Assembly: GCA_001584585.1 (NCBI GenBank)
Contig: LSYV01000139.1
Coordinates: 13,746 to 31,985 of the forward strand
DNA length: 18,240 bases
Direction of reading: 5' to 3'
From: Gonium pectorale
Taxonomy: Eukaryota; Chlorophyta; Chlorophyceae; Chlamydomonadales; Volvocaceae
Positions 9,062-18,240 of the stretch are shown in pieces. A program made the position numbers and the translations under genes. The notes below the pieces were generated by a model, which saw nothing but the letters and a program-made list of their open reading frames with translations, searched no databases and was not told the origin of the DNA. Numbering within the stretch: position 1 is the first letter of the stretch; every line of letters begins with the position of its first letter.

Positions 9062-11658
9062 CTAGTACGACGCCAGCAGCTTGGGGTCCTGGATCGTCTG
9101 CACGCCGAACTCGTGCTGCCGCGACACCGCGTAGCAGAGGTGTGTCTGGTGCAGCCAGGTGTGAAGGTCGCGGAGGGAGCCCAGGCCTGCGGCGGTGCGC
9201 AGCCACGCGTCTCGGCTGGCGGCCTCCTTGCTCTGCAACGGTTGGCGAGGGGTTTGTACGGCGTGGTGCAAACCGATAGCGGGACAAGCCTGTCCAGCTA
9301 CGCGTGTCAGGGAGGGCTTGCAAGGTCACCTACGGCCGCTTGCGACGATGCCTGTTGGCTACACGAGGCCAGCACGGACCAACAGGCCGCGGACCCTAGT
9401 GCGTCGTGCACTCGTGGTGCAACAGGCAGGCAGACACACTTCGTTACAGGACCCCCGACGCTGGGGGACCCAGCCTGCCACCGGGAAACGACTGCGAGAG
9501 TACAGTGACCTTACATGCCGTACGCACATGTCCGGTTCAGCATCCCCACGCCGAACACGTCAACAACGCGCATCCTACGAGACACGTGGGCAGTGTGCGG
9601 GTCGCTGCGCGTGGAACCCCACCTTGCGGATCTCCAGAACGGGCGGCTCGAAGATGCCCTCATCGCTGGCGGCCACGTACATGAGGTCGAACCTGGGGAG
9701 CCGAGGTTGGTTTGAGGGGACGTGAAAAAGTGCAGGTACTGGTGACCCTACATTCGTCGTTACCCCTCGAAGGCACGCCCTGCCTGGTGCATGGTGATGT
9801 CAACCTTGTGAAAGTGCTCCTGAGGCACCCCCCAGCTTGTGCGTCGTGCGTCGGCATCCCCTTGCTTGCAGCGTCCCCATGCGCGGTCCCGGCTCGCCGT
9901 GGAGCCGGCGACGCCGGCCGGCGGACGGCGACCGCGCGGCCCACCTGTCGGCGTCCCCGAACAGCTCCCGGCCCGCAAGGCGGTACATGGCGCGGAAGAG
10001 CGCGGCGGTGCGCGGCATGTGGAAGTCGCTGGTGACCACCGCCAGCCGGCGCCAGCCCGCGGGCAGCGCGTGGATGGTGAGCGAGAAGTAGGCGTTGCCC
10101 ACCGTGTCGTAGCTGGACACCTGGGGGTGGGGTCAGTGGGATAGTAAGGCGGGCTGAGAGGGAAAGGGGTGGCCAATTGGCTGAAGGGCGTCGGGTCCGT
10201 CAGGGGCCGGCAAGGCAGGATGAGACAACATGGGGATGATCGTAAGCCGGGACGTAAGCCGGAAGGGGCGTGATTGAAAGGGTTGAAAGGCGTCCTCGCT
10301 AGAGAGGCCACTACCGTGGGATCTGGGTAGGGCAGATAGGGTCGGAGACTGGCGGGGCCAGCGGGGTGGCAAACGGGGCAGAGGCGCGTGAGTATGCGGG
10401 GCCTGGGGAGTAGGGCAGGCCGGGAATGCGGGTGTGTTGCGGGCGAGCTGACCGCGGCTCTGGATCCAAGCCGATCAGGCAACAGCACCGCTGCCACCGT
10501 GGGGACGACAGCAAGGGCTGAGCAAGCGGATGACAGGCAATCGCGACAGCCCTACACATGCTCCTTGATGCACCGCACCGCACCCTCGCGAGCCCGGCCG
10601 GAGGACCGGGTGATCGCCCCCGCCCCTTGCACCCCCGGGCCGCCCAGCAGGGGCGCACCTCCTTCAGGAGCAACTCCGGATCCGCCCCGCGGTCCAGCAG
10701 GTACCGGGCGCAGGCGGTGGACTCGTGCACAACGAAGCCGCGGGCGTCCAGGTAGGGGCCCTTGTGGGGCGTGCCGCCCCCTGCGGTCGGTCGGGAAAGC
10801 CGCGGACAATATCAGTTCTGATGGTACAGAGGGCGCGGCGCTGGGTGCGCCGAGGGGCGGGGGTGGAAATCGGGCAGGAACAGATACCGGCAGCGGCTCT
10901 GGGCTTTTAATCACCGTGGTAGTCCATTCAAAGGTGTGTCAGAGCGAGTGAGGCTGAGGGCGAGTGGGGCTCGGGAAGGGCACGGACGTATGGGGACAGG
11001 AGGGTGCCCGCCATCGCCCACATCCCTATAAATGGATACGGATTGTCCAGGACCAAGGTAAGAGGGGCACCAGATTCCGCCAGTACGAGAGCCTACGCGT
11101 GGTGTCCGGGTGTGGGCATACCGGGCAGGAGTGTAGGCTGTAGGGGCGTGCACCCTAGCGCCCCACGGCTCTGGCAGGTGTGCACCAGGGCCCCCCTCCA
11201 GCCCGTATGCGAGGCTGAGGAGCTGAGGCTGCATGGCTCCGATGAGCGCCCGCATGGCCCCCAGCCCGACCCGACCCGGGGCCTTGCGTACCGAGGTTAA
11301 GGATGGGACAAGGCTGCCGCTGCAGGCGCTGCAGCGAGAGGGCCGTGTCTAACCGCCGCTCCACCCATGGTGGGATCGAGTCTGGGCCCGTTTGGCCGCC
11401 AGCGAGGACCACGATGGCGTCCACGGAGCGAAGCCGGTCGCCGTACGAGGAGGTGCTGGCGGTCGAGGGTTCGTGGTACTCGAGGCCCCACGCCACATCA
11501 GGCAGAGGCCTACACACTCCAATGCCCGAAGCTGAAGACCCATTGCCCGAGGATGCGTTGCAGGCAAGGCGAAGCCCTGAGCTAAGTGATTGTGGTGGTC
11601 TGGAACGCGTTGTTCGCGCGAGTGCCTGGGAAGCGGAAGACAAGCGTCCAGTTAACAT
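9062..11658 (-). CDS. DUF218 (YdcF/SanA-like) domain protein, five exons
   Basis: Rebuilt exons on the minus strand: 11658-11292, 10780-10659, 10120-9945, 9692-9623 and 9232-9062. All introns are GT-AG, and the phases join to 906 nt (301 residues and TAG). DUF218 landmarks appear in order across the exons: VVLAGGQT near residue 83, VVHESTACARYLL in exon 2, SSYDTVGNAYFS at the start of exon 3, VVTSDFHMPRTAALF later in exon 3, and FDLMYVAASDEGIFEPP in exon 4. Exon 5 ends in LLASY. Bacterial relatives act in envelope biogenesis and YdcF has been reported to bind S-adenosylmethionine; the reaction in algae is unknown. The Ser/Arg/Ala-rich, acid-poor first 40 residues could be an organelle transit peptide. 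The ATG at 11656-11658 is the only Met in exon 1 and has TTTACC just before it. The gene is divergent from UTP4 and their ATGs are 277 bp apart. Confidence 0.88.
10121..10658 (-). other. DUF218 intron 2
   Basis: Donor GTGCGC follows AAG-GAG; acceptor CCCCCAG precedes GTG-TCC-AGC. The coding strand is pyrimidine-rich with many C runs. No gene or structured RNA was recognised inside. Intron 1 (10781-11291, 511 bp) and intron 4 (9233-9622, 390 bp) likewise hold nothing recognised. Confidence 0.75.
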
Positions 11659-11935
11659 GGTAAAGGCCGAAATGCTTGAAGCGTATCCTGTCTCCGTGAG
11701 GTTCTTTCGATGCCGTTTTCCGTGGATTCTTCCAACCGTCTTTGCTTTTGCCGCGAGCCCGTCGCAATTTCGCAGGACATCGACCGTAGATACCGCAAGC
11801 CAACAAGTCTTAAGAACCGAATAACCTTGATTCTACCTCGTCAGAAGGCTGAGCTCATAAGCTTTCGCTTCCTTCGCTCCGTCCTTTCACATTATGCTTG
11901 GTGATATTGCGTTTCATTACGTATAAGTATTCCCT
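11659..11935. promoter_or_regulatory. Divergent promoter region of DUF218 and UTP4 genes
   Basis: These 277 bp separate the two start codons and are clearly more AT-rich than the flanking coding DNA, especially 11770-11935. Both transcription starts and 5' UTRs must fit here unless 5' UTR introns exist. A TATA-like string, GTATAAGTAT, lies at 11921-11930 but is too close to ATG 11936 to be its TATA box unless the true start is elsewhere. No known factor site was identified. Confidence 0.6.
11894..11926 (+). CDS. Possible upstream ORF before UTP4
   Basis: An ATG at 11894 opens a 10-codon frame (MLGDIAFHYV) ending at TAA 11924-11926, nine bases before the UTP4 ATG. If the transcript starts upstream of 11894, it would be a uORF that could lower UTP4 translation. 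The transcription start is unknown, so this is only a possibility. Confidence 0.25.
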   Translation: MLGDIAFHYV

Positions 11936-14900
11936 ATGCCTGCTGGGAAAAGAGGCCGGCCGAGCGCCGCCGGCGGGGCGGGCCCAGCTTCAGATGAAGC
12001 GGCCGGGCCGGGGCCTGGCAGCACAGCTTCTGGCATCGTAGCGCTGCACCGGAGTCGCATGTTCGATTGGAAGCCGTCGGCGGTGGTTGCCATCGCGCCG
12101 TGCCCTGGCGCGCCGCTCTTCGCCGTCGGCTATGATTCAGGGAGCCTCGAGCTCTGGGACATGCTACAATTGGTCTGCACTCAGGTATGCAGCGGTTTCG
12201 CGCCATCACCTCGCTGCCCCCGCTACGCACCCTGCGCATCGCTTCCAAGTTGACCCCATCCCTCGTCGCGAACCCCGTCATACCCCTCCTTCATGACACG
12301 CAAAGCTGGCCCGCGGCGTGGCTAACACCCCCCCCCCCTCGCCGTTTTCGGATCCCGCTCAGACCGTTGCCGGGCCGAGCTTGGAGCTCACCTCGCTGGC
12401 CTGGGCGCGCGACAGCGTGACCAACAGCTGGCGCACGTTTGCAGCCTACCTTGACGGCACGGTGGCGGAGGTGGTGTGGCGCCAGGGAGCGGTGGCGCAC
12501 TCGCAGGAGTCGTACGGCGGCGTGGTGTGGGGCCTGGCAGCCAGTCCCGCGTCGGCGGTTAAGCCAGGTGGGTGGCGGCGAAACCCGGAAACCATGTGTG
12601 CTATATGCGTGACAGCGTGCTCATACAGGAAACCGTGTGTGCTGAACCCTACTTTGCATCCCGTCATCGCCCCGCACTCCGCCGCTCCGCCGCTCCCCGT
12701 GCCGCGTTGCCTCAGCCGTCATGTAGCGCTTTGGCGCCGTGCCCGCCGCAGGCTTCTCCCACGTGCTGGCGGCCGCCTGCGACGACGGCAGCGTGCGCTT
12801 GTTTGGCTGCGAGGGCGGCGAGCCGGGCCTGGTGCACGAGCGCGTGCTGGCGCGGCTAGAGGGGCGGCTGCTGTGCTGCGCCTGGCACGCTGGCGGCACG
12901 CAAATTGCGGTGGGCGGCAGCAAGGGCAACATCCACATCTTGGACGCAGTGCTGGGTGGGTGGGGCGGGGGCGGGCAAGGGCGGGAGGGGAGGGTGGAAG
13001 GGGAGGGTGGCAGGGGCGCGGGGGGAGCAGTCGCGGGGCCTGTGTGCGGGGAGGCGTACTTGCTTGGCGCGGCGCGTACTTATCTGTGCGGCAGCGGCCA
13101 GGAGTCCAGGGTCAGGGGGGGCTGGTAAGGGGTAGAGTATTGCGACGCTGAGCGCGACAACGAGGAGCGGGCTGGCTGGGCCGGAGGTCTCAAGCAGTAG
13201 CCCATGGGGAACGAAGGCAGGTGACGGGTGCGAACGACCTGACCAGCTCCATGAATGAGTACCATCGAATCCCGCTCCCCCCCCCGCCTTCCCCGGGTGA
13301 ATGCTGCTGGCTTCCAGGACGCTACATGAGCTCAGACCTTGCGCCTCAAAAATCCCCCGCCCTCCGCGGCCCCTGCTTCCCCCAGGCCGCGAGCTGCAGC
13401 TGATCACCGCCTCCGTCTCCACCCTGCGGCCCGTGACGGTGTGGCGCCTGCTATCGCTGGCCGACGGCACGCTCGTGTCAGGCGACAGCGACGGCGCCAC
13501 GGCCATGTGGGACGCGCGCTTCGGCACGCTGCTCTACCGCTTCACGCAGCACAAGGCGGATGTGCTGGCGCTGGCGGCCACGGAGGACGGCCAGACGGTG
13601 TTTTCGGCGGGCGTCGACTCGCAGGTGCGTGTGCCGGCTTCAGACCGGGGCGAAGGTCGCAGCATGTGGTGCGAAAATGCATCAGGTGCAGTGAGAGGAA
13701 AGGGCGTAGCAGGTGTTGGAGCCGTTGCGGCCCGGACAGTCACGGAGAAAGGAAAGTTGGCGCCTCCGCCTCAGCTACCACTTGCAATTTTTTAAGCACC
13801 CTATGCTACCTTTGCTACACGGCAGTGGACCCGTCGCCCGCACTTTCATGCACGTTTGTCCAGCCGTAGGACGCTGCTGCTGTTCAGGCAGTCGACGAGT
13901 CCGCTTGCTCCGTTGCATGGGCTGTAGGCCCCCGCGGAGCATGCGGGGCTCGCCGTTGGTGCACCAGACTGCTGGGCCGTCGCCGATTCCTTGCGAGGAA
14001 CAGCAATTAACGGCAGCCAGTATTGAGAACTGTATAGGGTTGGCTGCAAGAAATGCCATGGATGACTCGGTTCTGCCTTGGCAAATGCTTTCCACAATGC
14101 ACAAACCGAGTGCTGGGACTGTGTCCTACGCTCCGCTGGAGGCTTGTACGCTCAACCGGACCGTCAGAAGCCAGACATGCACAGCACGGGCCCATCGAAG
14201 GACCGTACGGAGCCGCATCCCGTACGGGCCCACCACCCGTACGGGAAAGCGGACTGGACCTTGAGGACGGGGCAATAGAGTCTGGTCACCTGATACCACG
14301 AAGACGGCTCCATGGACTAGGAGTGGAGAGGAGGCCCGAACATACACGATTAGCAAACCGCGTCCGCTGCAAAGTCGGAATCAACACTTGCCGTCCGTCC
14401 GCCTGGGTGCCGAACGGCTCCGCCAACGAAACGGGGAATGCGTCTCTGCGCTGCTTCCGGGTAAGCAGCGCGGGGAGCGCGACCTTTGACGACCATTGCA
14501 CGCGCTTTGCCCTCTGTGGCTACCCGTCCCCAAGGGCGGGGTCCCCGCATGTCTGTTTGCCTGGTGGCAAACGACTGTTCAGCCGAACGTCAGTACACGC
14601 CTTGGCGCACGCGCCACAGCCCACGTGCCAGCTTACTTGCCACACTGACTGGGGACGCCAATGCCCGCTCCGCACTACCGGCCGAAGGGCTCTGATGCGC
14701 ACAAACGCCGAGCCAAGCCGCCTCCCTGCGAAAACGCTCGCGTACCCCGGGTCCACGTGCCTCTGCGCCCCAGACACCTGGCCCCAACCCCAAACCCGAC
14801 GCCACAGGTGGCCATGTTCACCCGAGTGGCTGCTTCCTCCCCCGACATGCCCGAGAGCTGGGTGTACACCCACTATAAGCGGCCCCACACCCACGACGTG

Positions 14901-16298
14901 CGCGCGCTGGCCATGATGCCCCTGGGCGGCGACCGCGGCGCCGTGCTGCTCAGCGGCGGCGTGGACGCCCAGCTGTTGGCCTACCCCGCCGCCACCTTCC
15001 TGCAAGAGCACCCACACCGGCTCTGCAAGTGCCCCCAGCGGCCCGCCTGCCAGGCGTCTCCGGCGGCGCCGGCGGCGCCGCCGCGACTGCTGGTCTCGCA
15101 GCACGACACACTGGACATATGGCAGCTGGCGGAGGCGGCGCCGCCGCCGGCGGCGCCGGCGGCTGCGTCGGGCGGGCGCCACGGCGGCGCCGTCGAGGGC
15201 GAGCCGCTGGAGCTCCTCTCGGCGCCGCGCCACCTGGCGCGGATACGGGTGAAGGGAGCGCGGGTGGCGGCGGCGGCGCTGTCGCCGTCAGGGATCTTCG
15301 TCGCCGCCGCGACGCCGTCGGGAACGCGGGCGTATGCGCTGGCGGCGGCGGGGTCCGGCGCCGCGACGGCGACGACCCCGGCCGTTACGCGCCTGAAGCT
15401 GGCGCCCGCTGCCGAGGACGCGGCGGCGCTGGCCGTTGCGGTGACCGACTCGCAGCTAGTGCTGGCCCTTCCCGACGGCGGCCTCCTCGCCGTGGATCTG
15501 CCTGGCGGTGCCGTCACGGCGCGCGCGCCGCCGCGCGCCGTCGGCGGCGGCGCGGGACCCCAGACGTGGACCGCCGACGCGCACGCCTGGCGCAACTTCT
15601 GCCCTCCGGCTGCGACGCTGGTCGCGTCGCCGGACGGCTCGCTGGTCGCCGCCGTGGGCTGCCACGGCATCTCGCTCCACCGCCTGCCGCGCCTGGAGCC
15701 GCACGGCCGCCTGCTGCGCGCCGACGGCGCCTTCACCGCCGTTGCGTTCAGCCGCGACGCCCGGCTGCTGGCGGCCACGACGTCGGCGTGCCAGCTGCTG
15801 GTGTGGGACATCGCCGACAGCAAGCAGGTCCCCTGGTGCGTGGCCAACGCCGAGGCCGTCACCGCCGCCATCTCCCGCCTGCCCGGCACTCCCACCGCAA
15901 TCAGCTTCAGCCCAGTCACGGTGCCGGTACCGCCGCCAAAGGCCCCGGCGGCGGCGGCCGATGGCCAGCCGGCGCCGCCGCCGCCGCTGCCGTACCGCCT
16001 GGTGGTCAACAGCTCGGGCGGCATGGTGCACTTTGACCTGTCGCGCCCCGTGGACGGCACGTACCTGCAGCAGGCGGCCGGCAAGCGGCAGCGCGGGCGG
16101 CTGCGGCCGGATCAGCGGCCGCAGCCGGAGGACCGCCCGGAGAGCCGCGGCAGCAACGGCCGCGTCATCCGGACGACGCACCCGGCGGTGTGGCTGGGCC
16201 ACGTGGGGCCGTCGGAGCTGCTGCTGCTGGAGAAGCCTTGGGAGGAGGTGCTGGCGGAGCTGCCGCCGCCGCTGTTCACGCACCGCTACGGCAGCTGA
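11936..16298 (+). CDS. UTP4: UTP4/cirhin, WD40 subunit of the SSU processome
   Basis: Exons: 11936-12184, 12363-12567, 12752-12955, 13386-13624 and 14808-16298, all with GT-AG introns and matching phases, giving 795 residues. Human cirhin has 686 and yeast Utp4 776. UTP4 belongs to the t-UTP/UtpA subcomplex, which binds nascent pre-rRNA in the nucleolus and is needed for 18S maturation and, as reported, rDNA transcription. The match runs through the whole protein in order: an LHRSRMFDW start with GSLELWD (exon 1); GGVVWGLAASP (exon 2); DDGSVRLF, then CCAWHAGGTQIAVG (exon 3); DGTLVSGDSDGATAMWDARFGTLL (exon 4, Trp about 261, conserved blade); HTHDVRALA about 325 and LDIWQL (exon 5); and a C-terminus WEEVLAELPPPL just before the end. 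Ala/Gly/Pro-rich loops in exon 5 explain part of the extra length. The start at 11936 is chosen because the conserved LHRSR lies upstream of the only other early Met. Confidence 0.93.
12956..13385 (+). other. UTP4 intron 3 with G-run cluster
   Basis: A 430-bp intron between CTG-G|GTGGGT and CCCCCAG|GC. Its first 75 bases on the transcribed-sense strand are a dense series of G runs (three to six Gs, short spacers), enough for one or more G-quadruplexes in the pre-mRNA. The remainder shows nothing recognisable. Confidence 0.75.
13625..14807 (+). other. UTP4 intron 4, unusually long
   Basis: Donor CAG|GTGCGT, acceptor GCCACAG|GTG-GCC, phase 0. At 1183 bp it is three to six times longer than the other introns of the gene and less GC-rich than the exons. 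The frame running through its 3' part into exon 5 does not resemble UTP4. It carries a three-unit palindrome array at 14203-14253. I found no box C/D snoRNA signature by eye. It may contain an old insertion. Confidence 0.75.
14203..14253. repeat. Three 17-bp repeats, each led by palindrome CCGTACGG
   Basis: The 8-bp palindrome CCGTACGG occurs at 14203-14210, 14220-14227 and 14237-14244, exactly 17 bp apart. The 9-base spacers differ (AGCCGCATC, GCCCACCAC, GAAAGCGGA), so only the palindrome and the period are kept. It lies inside UTP4 intron 4. Confidence 0.8.
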
Positions 16299-16557
16299 GC
16301 GGGACGCCAGGCGTGGCTGCTGGTGTGGCGCAGCCGTGGCGGGGTTTGGTGCTCCATGTCTCACCCGTGTGGCCGCAGCCGATGGGGGCCCCGGCGGGGT
16401 CGGAACTGGAGGGGGCCGCCGCCCACGTGAGTGCGAGTTGAGTCTGGGAGGGTATACCTGGGGTGGTTTTGCGCGGCCCGGCGTGTGGCCTATGCGGGCG
16501 GGGGGCGGTGCGCCATGTCTGCGTAGAGAGGCTGGCACAGCAATGTAGGTTCCGTCC

Positions 16558-16562
16558 TGTAA
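16558..16562 (+). terminator. TGTAA poly(A) signal of UTP4
   Basis: TGTAA lies 260 bp after the UTP4 stop codon and is followed by an AT-rich run (AATTTTTG). This is the standard chlorophycean poly(A) signal at a usual distance and is the best candidate for the UTP4 3' end. Confidence 0.7.
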
Positions 16563-16842
16563 ATTTTTGCGCCTGCCAGGTTTTGCATTTTCCTGCCAGG
16601 ATTGTGCTGGATGCGAGTGCTTGGAGGGTGTGGCCCGTACGGCCTGCAAGAGGGCCTGTTCCGAGACAGCGTGGTTTGGTCTCCGCAGGCGGGTCGTCGC
16701 ACGTCACCCGTCAGCCGCTGCCGCGGCAGCCCCTTAGATGTAACGTAGTCGGCTTTTCCTTTCTGGTGCATGCGCTTACAACTGGTATTTCAATGTCAGC
16801 GCATTTGGACGGCGGGCGCGTCGTGGCTTTGCTTACTTCCCC

Positions 16843-16858
16843 AGCGACCCGTGGGTCA
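16843..16858 (+). promoter_or_regulatory. Shared 16-base upstream element, copy B
   Basis: AGCGACCCGTGGGTCA, identical to the element upstream of the first zinc-module gene and in the same orientation relative to the gene, 446 bp before ATG 17305. The bases before each copy are also loosely alike (GCGGTTTGGTTG and GTGGCTTTGCTT), which suggests diverged common ancestry of the two upstream regions. Confidence 0.4.
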
Positions 16859-17137
16859 CTCGCTAAGGAGCGCCGCCCTTGGTTGGTGGCTCAGTGGCCC
16901 CGTCCTGCAGACCGTAGCAATGCGGCAAGAGTGAGCATCAAGCTTCGACACGAATAAGCGGTGCATGACTGCACGGGAGAGTTTACAAACGTGGATGAAA
17001 CCTGTCGACAGCAAACCTTAGCTGAGTGAGCATCAGGTATAGCTTTTTGGCACGGAAGAAAGGTTTCTTTCCCAAAGACTGTCGGTTTAGCGATGACTCG
17101 TCCAAAGGTACCTGCAGGGCTTCACATCAAGCGAGGC

Positions 17138-17175
17138 CCACGCTCTGAGGCCTCGAAGCGCACCTGAGAGCGTGG
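17138..17175. repeat. Short inverted repeat
   Basis: CCACGCTCT (17138-17146) pairs with AGAGCGTGG (17167-17175) around a 20-base loop. It lies about 130 bp before ATG 17305, probably in the 5' UTR or promoter. It could form a hairpin; the role is unknown. Confidence 0.5.
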
Positions 17176-17304
17176 CCATCTTCTGAAAGGGCTGTCTGAA
17201 GAGGTCAAATCGGCGACATCAACGTGCACCGCCCCGCCCTGTCGCGACCAGCGCTTCGCCGCCTTTACATCTGCCCTGGGGAGACAAATACTATTCAAGC
17301 TGAG

Positions 17305-18240
17305 ATGCAGCCCTTTCAGTCTGCAGGCCATCATGACCGCGGGTGGAGACGGTCCGACGACGAGGAGGAGCGGCAAGCTTCGCGCTCACCGTTGTGGCCC
17401 CCCTTGCCCTCACCGCTGACACAGCCACTAGAGGCCGACGCCGCTGGCAGCGACACCCTCAAAACACCAGGCAGCAGTGGCGCCGCCTCTGCCGGGGCTG
17501 GCGGCGGCGCTGGGTCGCCAACGGCTGGTTCGCTGCTGCGGCCCCCGTCACAGCAGCGGAACCAACAGCAGCTGCTAAGCTTCCCAGCCTGGCCTCCTCG
17601 CCGCGCTGCCGCTGTGAAGGCCAGCAAACGCATCGCCTTCTCTGCTGGCCTGGGGAAGCCTGACCCCCCGGGGGCGGCTATTTCGCCGACAGCCCACGAG
17701 CCCAGCAATGGCACCAAGACGCCTACGTGTTCCGCCGCTAACGATCTCATGGGTGATGATGGGAGCAATATGATGAGAGTTGCAGATGGAGAGGCAGCAT
17801 ACCTCGACGACGTCGACGACGGCCGAGCGCAGCAGCAGCCGGCGCGGAAGCGGCCCCGGCCCAATGCGCAGCAGGCAGCAGTTGCCAAGCGCCGCCGGCA
17901 AGCCGAGGCGCCGCATCCGCCATCGCCGCAGCTGGCAGAGGATACCCAGGGACTGACGACACACTTGCCACAGGCTGGGGAGGCGGCGGTGGGGGAGCAG
18001 CAACCGGCAGCGGCGCCGGCGGAGCAAGCGGGTTGTGGGGACTGCGGGTACAACGTGGACGCCGCGGCCGGCATCCGGTGCGGCAGCTGCGGAACGCCCT
18101 TCCTGACCCCCGGTCTGCAGCCGGCGCAATACTCCGACCGCAGGGGCTTCTTTGCGCGCGGCACGCTTGCCTGGACCTGCCCCGGCTGCTCGTGCACGTA
18201 ACAAGAACCGCCGCGGCTTTTACGGCCCGCCCGGCACAAC
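17305..18240 (+). CDS. Second zinc-module gene copy, frameshifted, cut by window end
   Basis: The frame from ATG 17305 runs 298 residues to TAA 18199-18201. It follows the first copy's plan: an acidic SDDEEER near the start, ASKRIAFSAGL, a bipartite NLS at residues 181-199 (RKRPRPNAQQAAVAKRRRQ), SPQLAEDTQGLT, then zinc module 1 from Cys244. From the CGDC to the AWTC the module is residue-for-residue the same as in the first copy. The N-terminal regions between these blocks differ widely in sequence and indels. At 18182-18201 the frame goes to CPGCSCT-stop, but one base further on the other frame continues with family residues (NKNRRGFYGPPGT), so one extra base, best placed at C18191, breaks the gene. 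It is either a recent pseudogene or an assembly error. The rest of the copy lies beyond the window, so neither its length nor modules 2 and 3 can be judged. It is inverted relative to the first copy. Confidence 0.72.
18028..18240 (+). repeat. Zinc module 1 of the second copy (incomplete)
   Basis: It matches 6939-7087 of the minus strand. From 18030 to 18181 I count four differences in about 152 bases, all synonymous. From 18182 on the two copies diverge abruptly (CPGC against CHIC) and the frame breaks. Confidence 0.82.

Larger units (their letters stand above)
16563..17304. other. Intergenic between UTP4 and the second zinc-module copy
   Basis: No gene was recognised. This stretch should contain the promoter and 5' UTR of the copy beginning at 17305. 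It holds the 16-base shared element at 16843-16858, a TACAAAC(G)TG string at 16984-16993 with a near match (TACAAACATG) at 8100-8091 upstream of the first copy, and a 9-bp inverted repeat at 17138-17175. Confidence 0.5.

Noticed and set aside
14661..14807. N-terminal extension of the frame leading into UTP4 exon 5
   Set aside because: It does not resemble UTP4, lies behind a clear acceptor (GCCACAG) and joins in phase with exon 4 at 13624, so it is intron.
15061..15165. GGCGCC-rich stretch able to form hairpins
   Set aside because: Explained by codons of an Ala/Pro-rich loop of UTP4; no further sign of a structural element.
15029..16036. Plus-strand 335-codon Arg/Gly-rich frame
   Set aside because: An out-of-frame shadow of UTP4 exon 5.
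2957..18240. The two zinc-module copies as ends of one large mobile element enclosing DUF218 and UTP4
   Set aside because: No terminal inverted repeats, target-site duplication, transposase or reverse transcriptase seen; the enclosed genes are ordinary host genes. Inverted gene duplication is the simpler reading.
1..18240. tRNA, rRNA, CRISPR array, telomeric repeat
   Set aside because: None noticed by eye on either strand; nothing with the required arms, spacers or repeat units was found.

Overview
The window looks like nuclear DNA of a green alga, most likely from the volvocine/chlamydomonad group. The evidence is high GC, long Ala/Gly/Gln/Pro low-complexity stretches in the proteins, short GT-AG introns, and TGTAA (the chlorophycean poly(A) signal) downstream of coding ends. 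The species cannot be named from the sequence. No bacterial operon structure, tRNA, rRNA or CRISPR array was seen.

Layout. 1-2446: mostly unassigned, with one weak intronless minus-strand ORF (784-1758). 2957-7762 (minus): a 1601-residue nuclear-type protein with a bipartite NLS, three tandem copies of a double C2C2 zinc module, and a long low-complexity tail. 7763-9061: intergenic. 9062-11658 (minus): a five-exon DUF218 (YdcF/SanA-like) gene, rebuilt here as 301 residues. 11659-11935: a 277-bp divergent promoter region. 11936-16298 (plus): a five-exon gene for UTP4/cirhin, a WD40 protein of the t-UTP/UtpA part of the small-subunit processome, rebuilt here as 795 residues. 16558: a TGTAA signal. 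17305 to the window end (plus): a second copy of the zinc-module gene, whose frame breaks at about 18191 and stops at 18199-18201.

The housekeeping part is the divergent DUF218/UTP4 pair; UTP4 acts in nucleolar pre-18S rRNA processing, and the DUF218 protein has no assigned function in algae. They are flanked by two inverted copies of an unfamiliar zinc-module gene. Over the first zinc module the copies are almost identical, and all four differences I found in about 152 bases are synonymous. Both copies also carry the same 16-base sequence in the same orientation about 430-450 bp upstream of the ATG. This duplicated zinc-module family is the most likely undescribed system in the window. Exon boundaries come from reading splice sites, phase and family similarity by eye; no search or transcript data were available.
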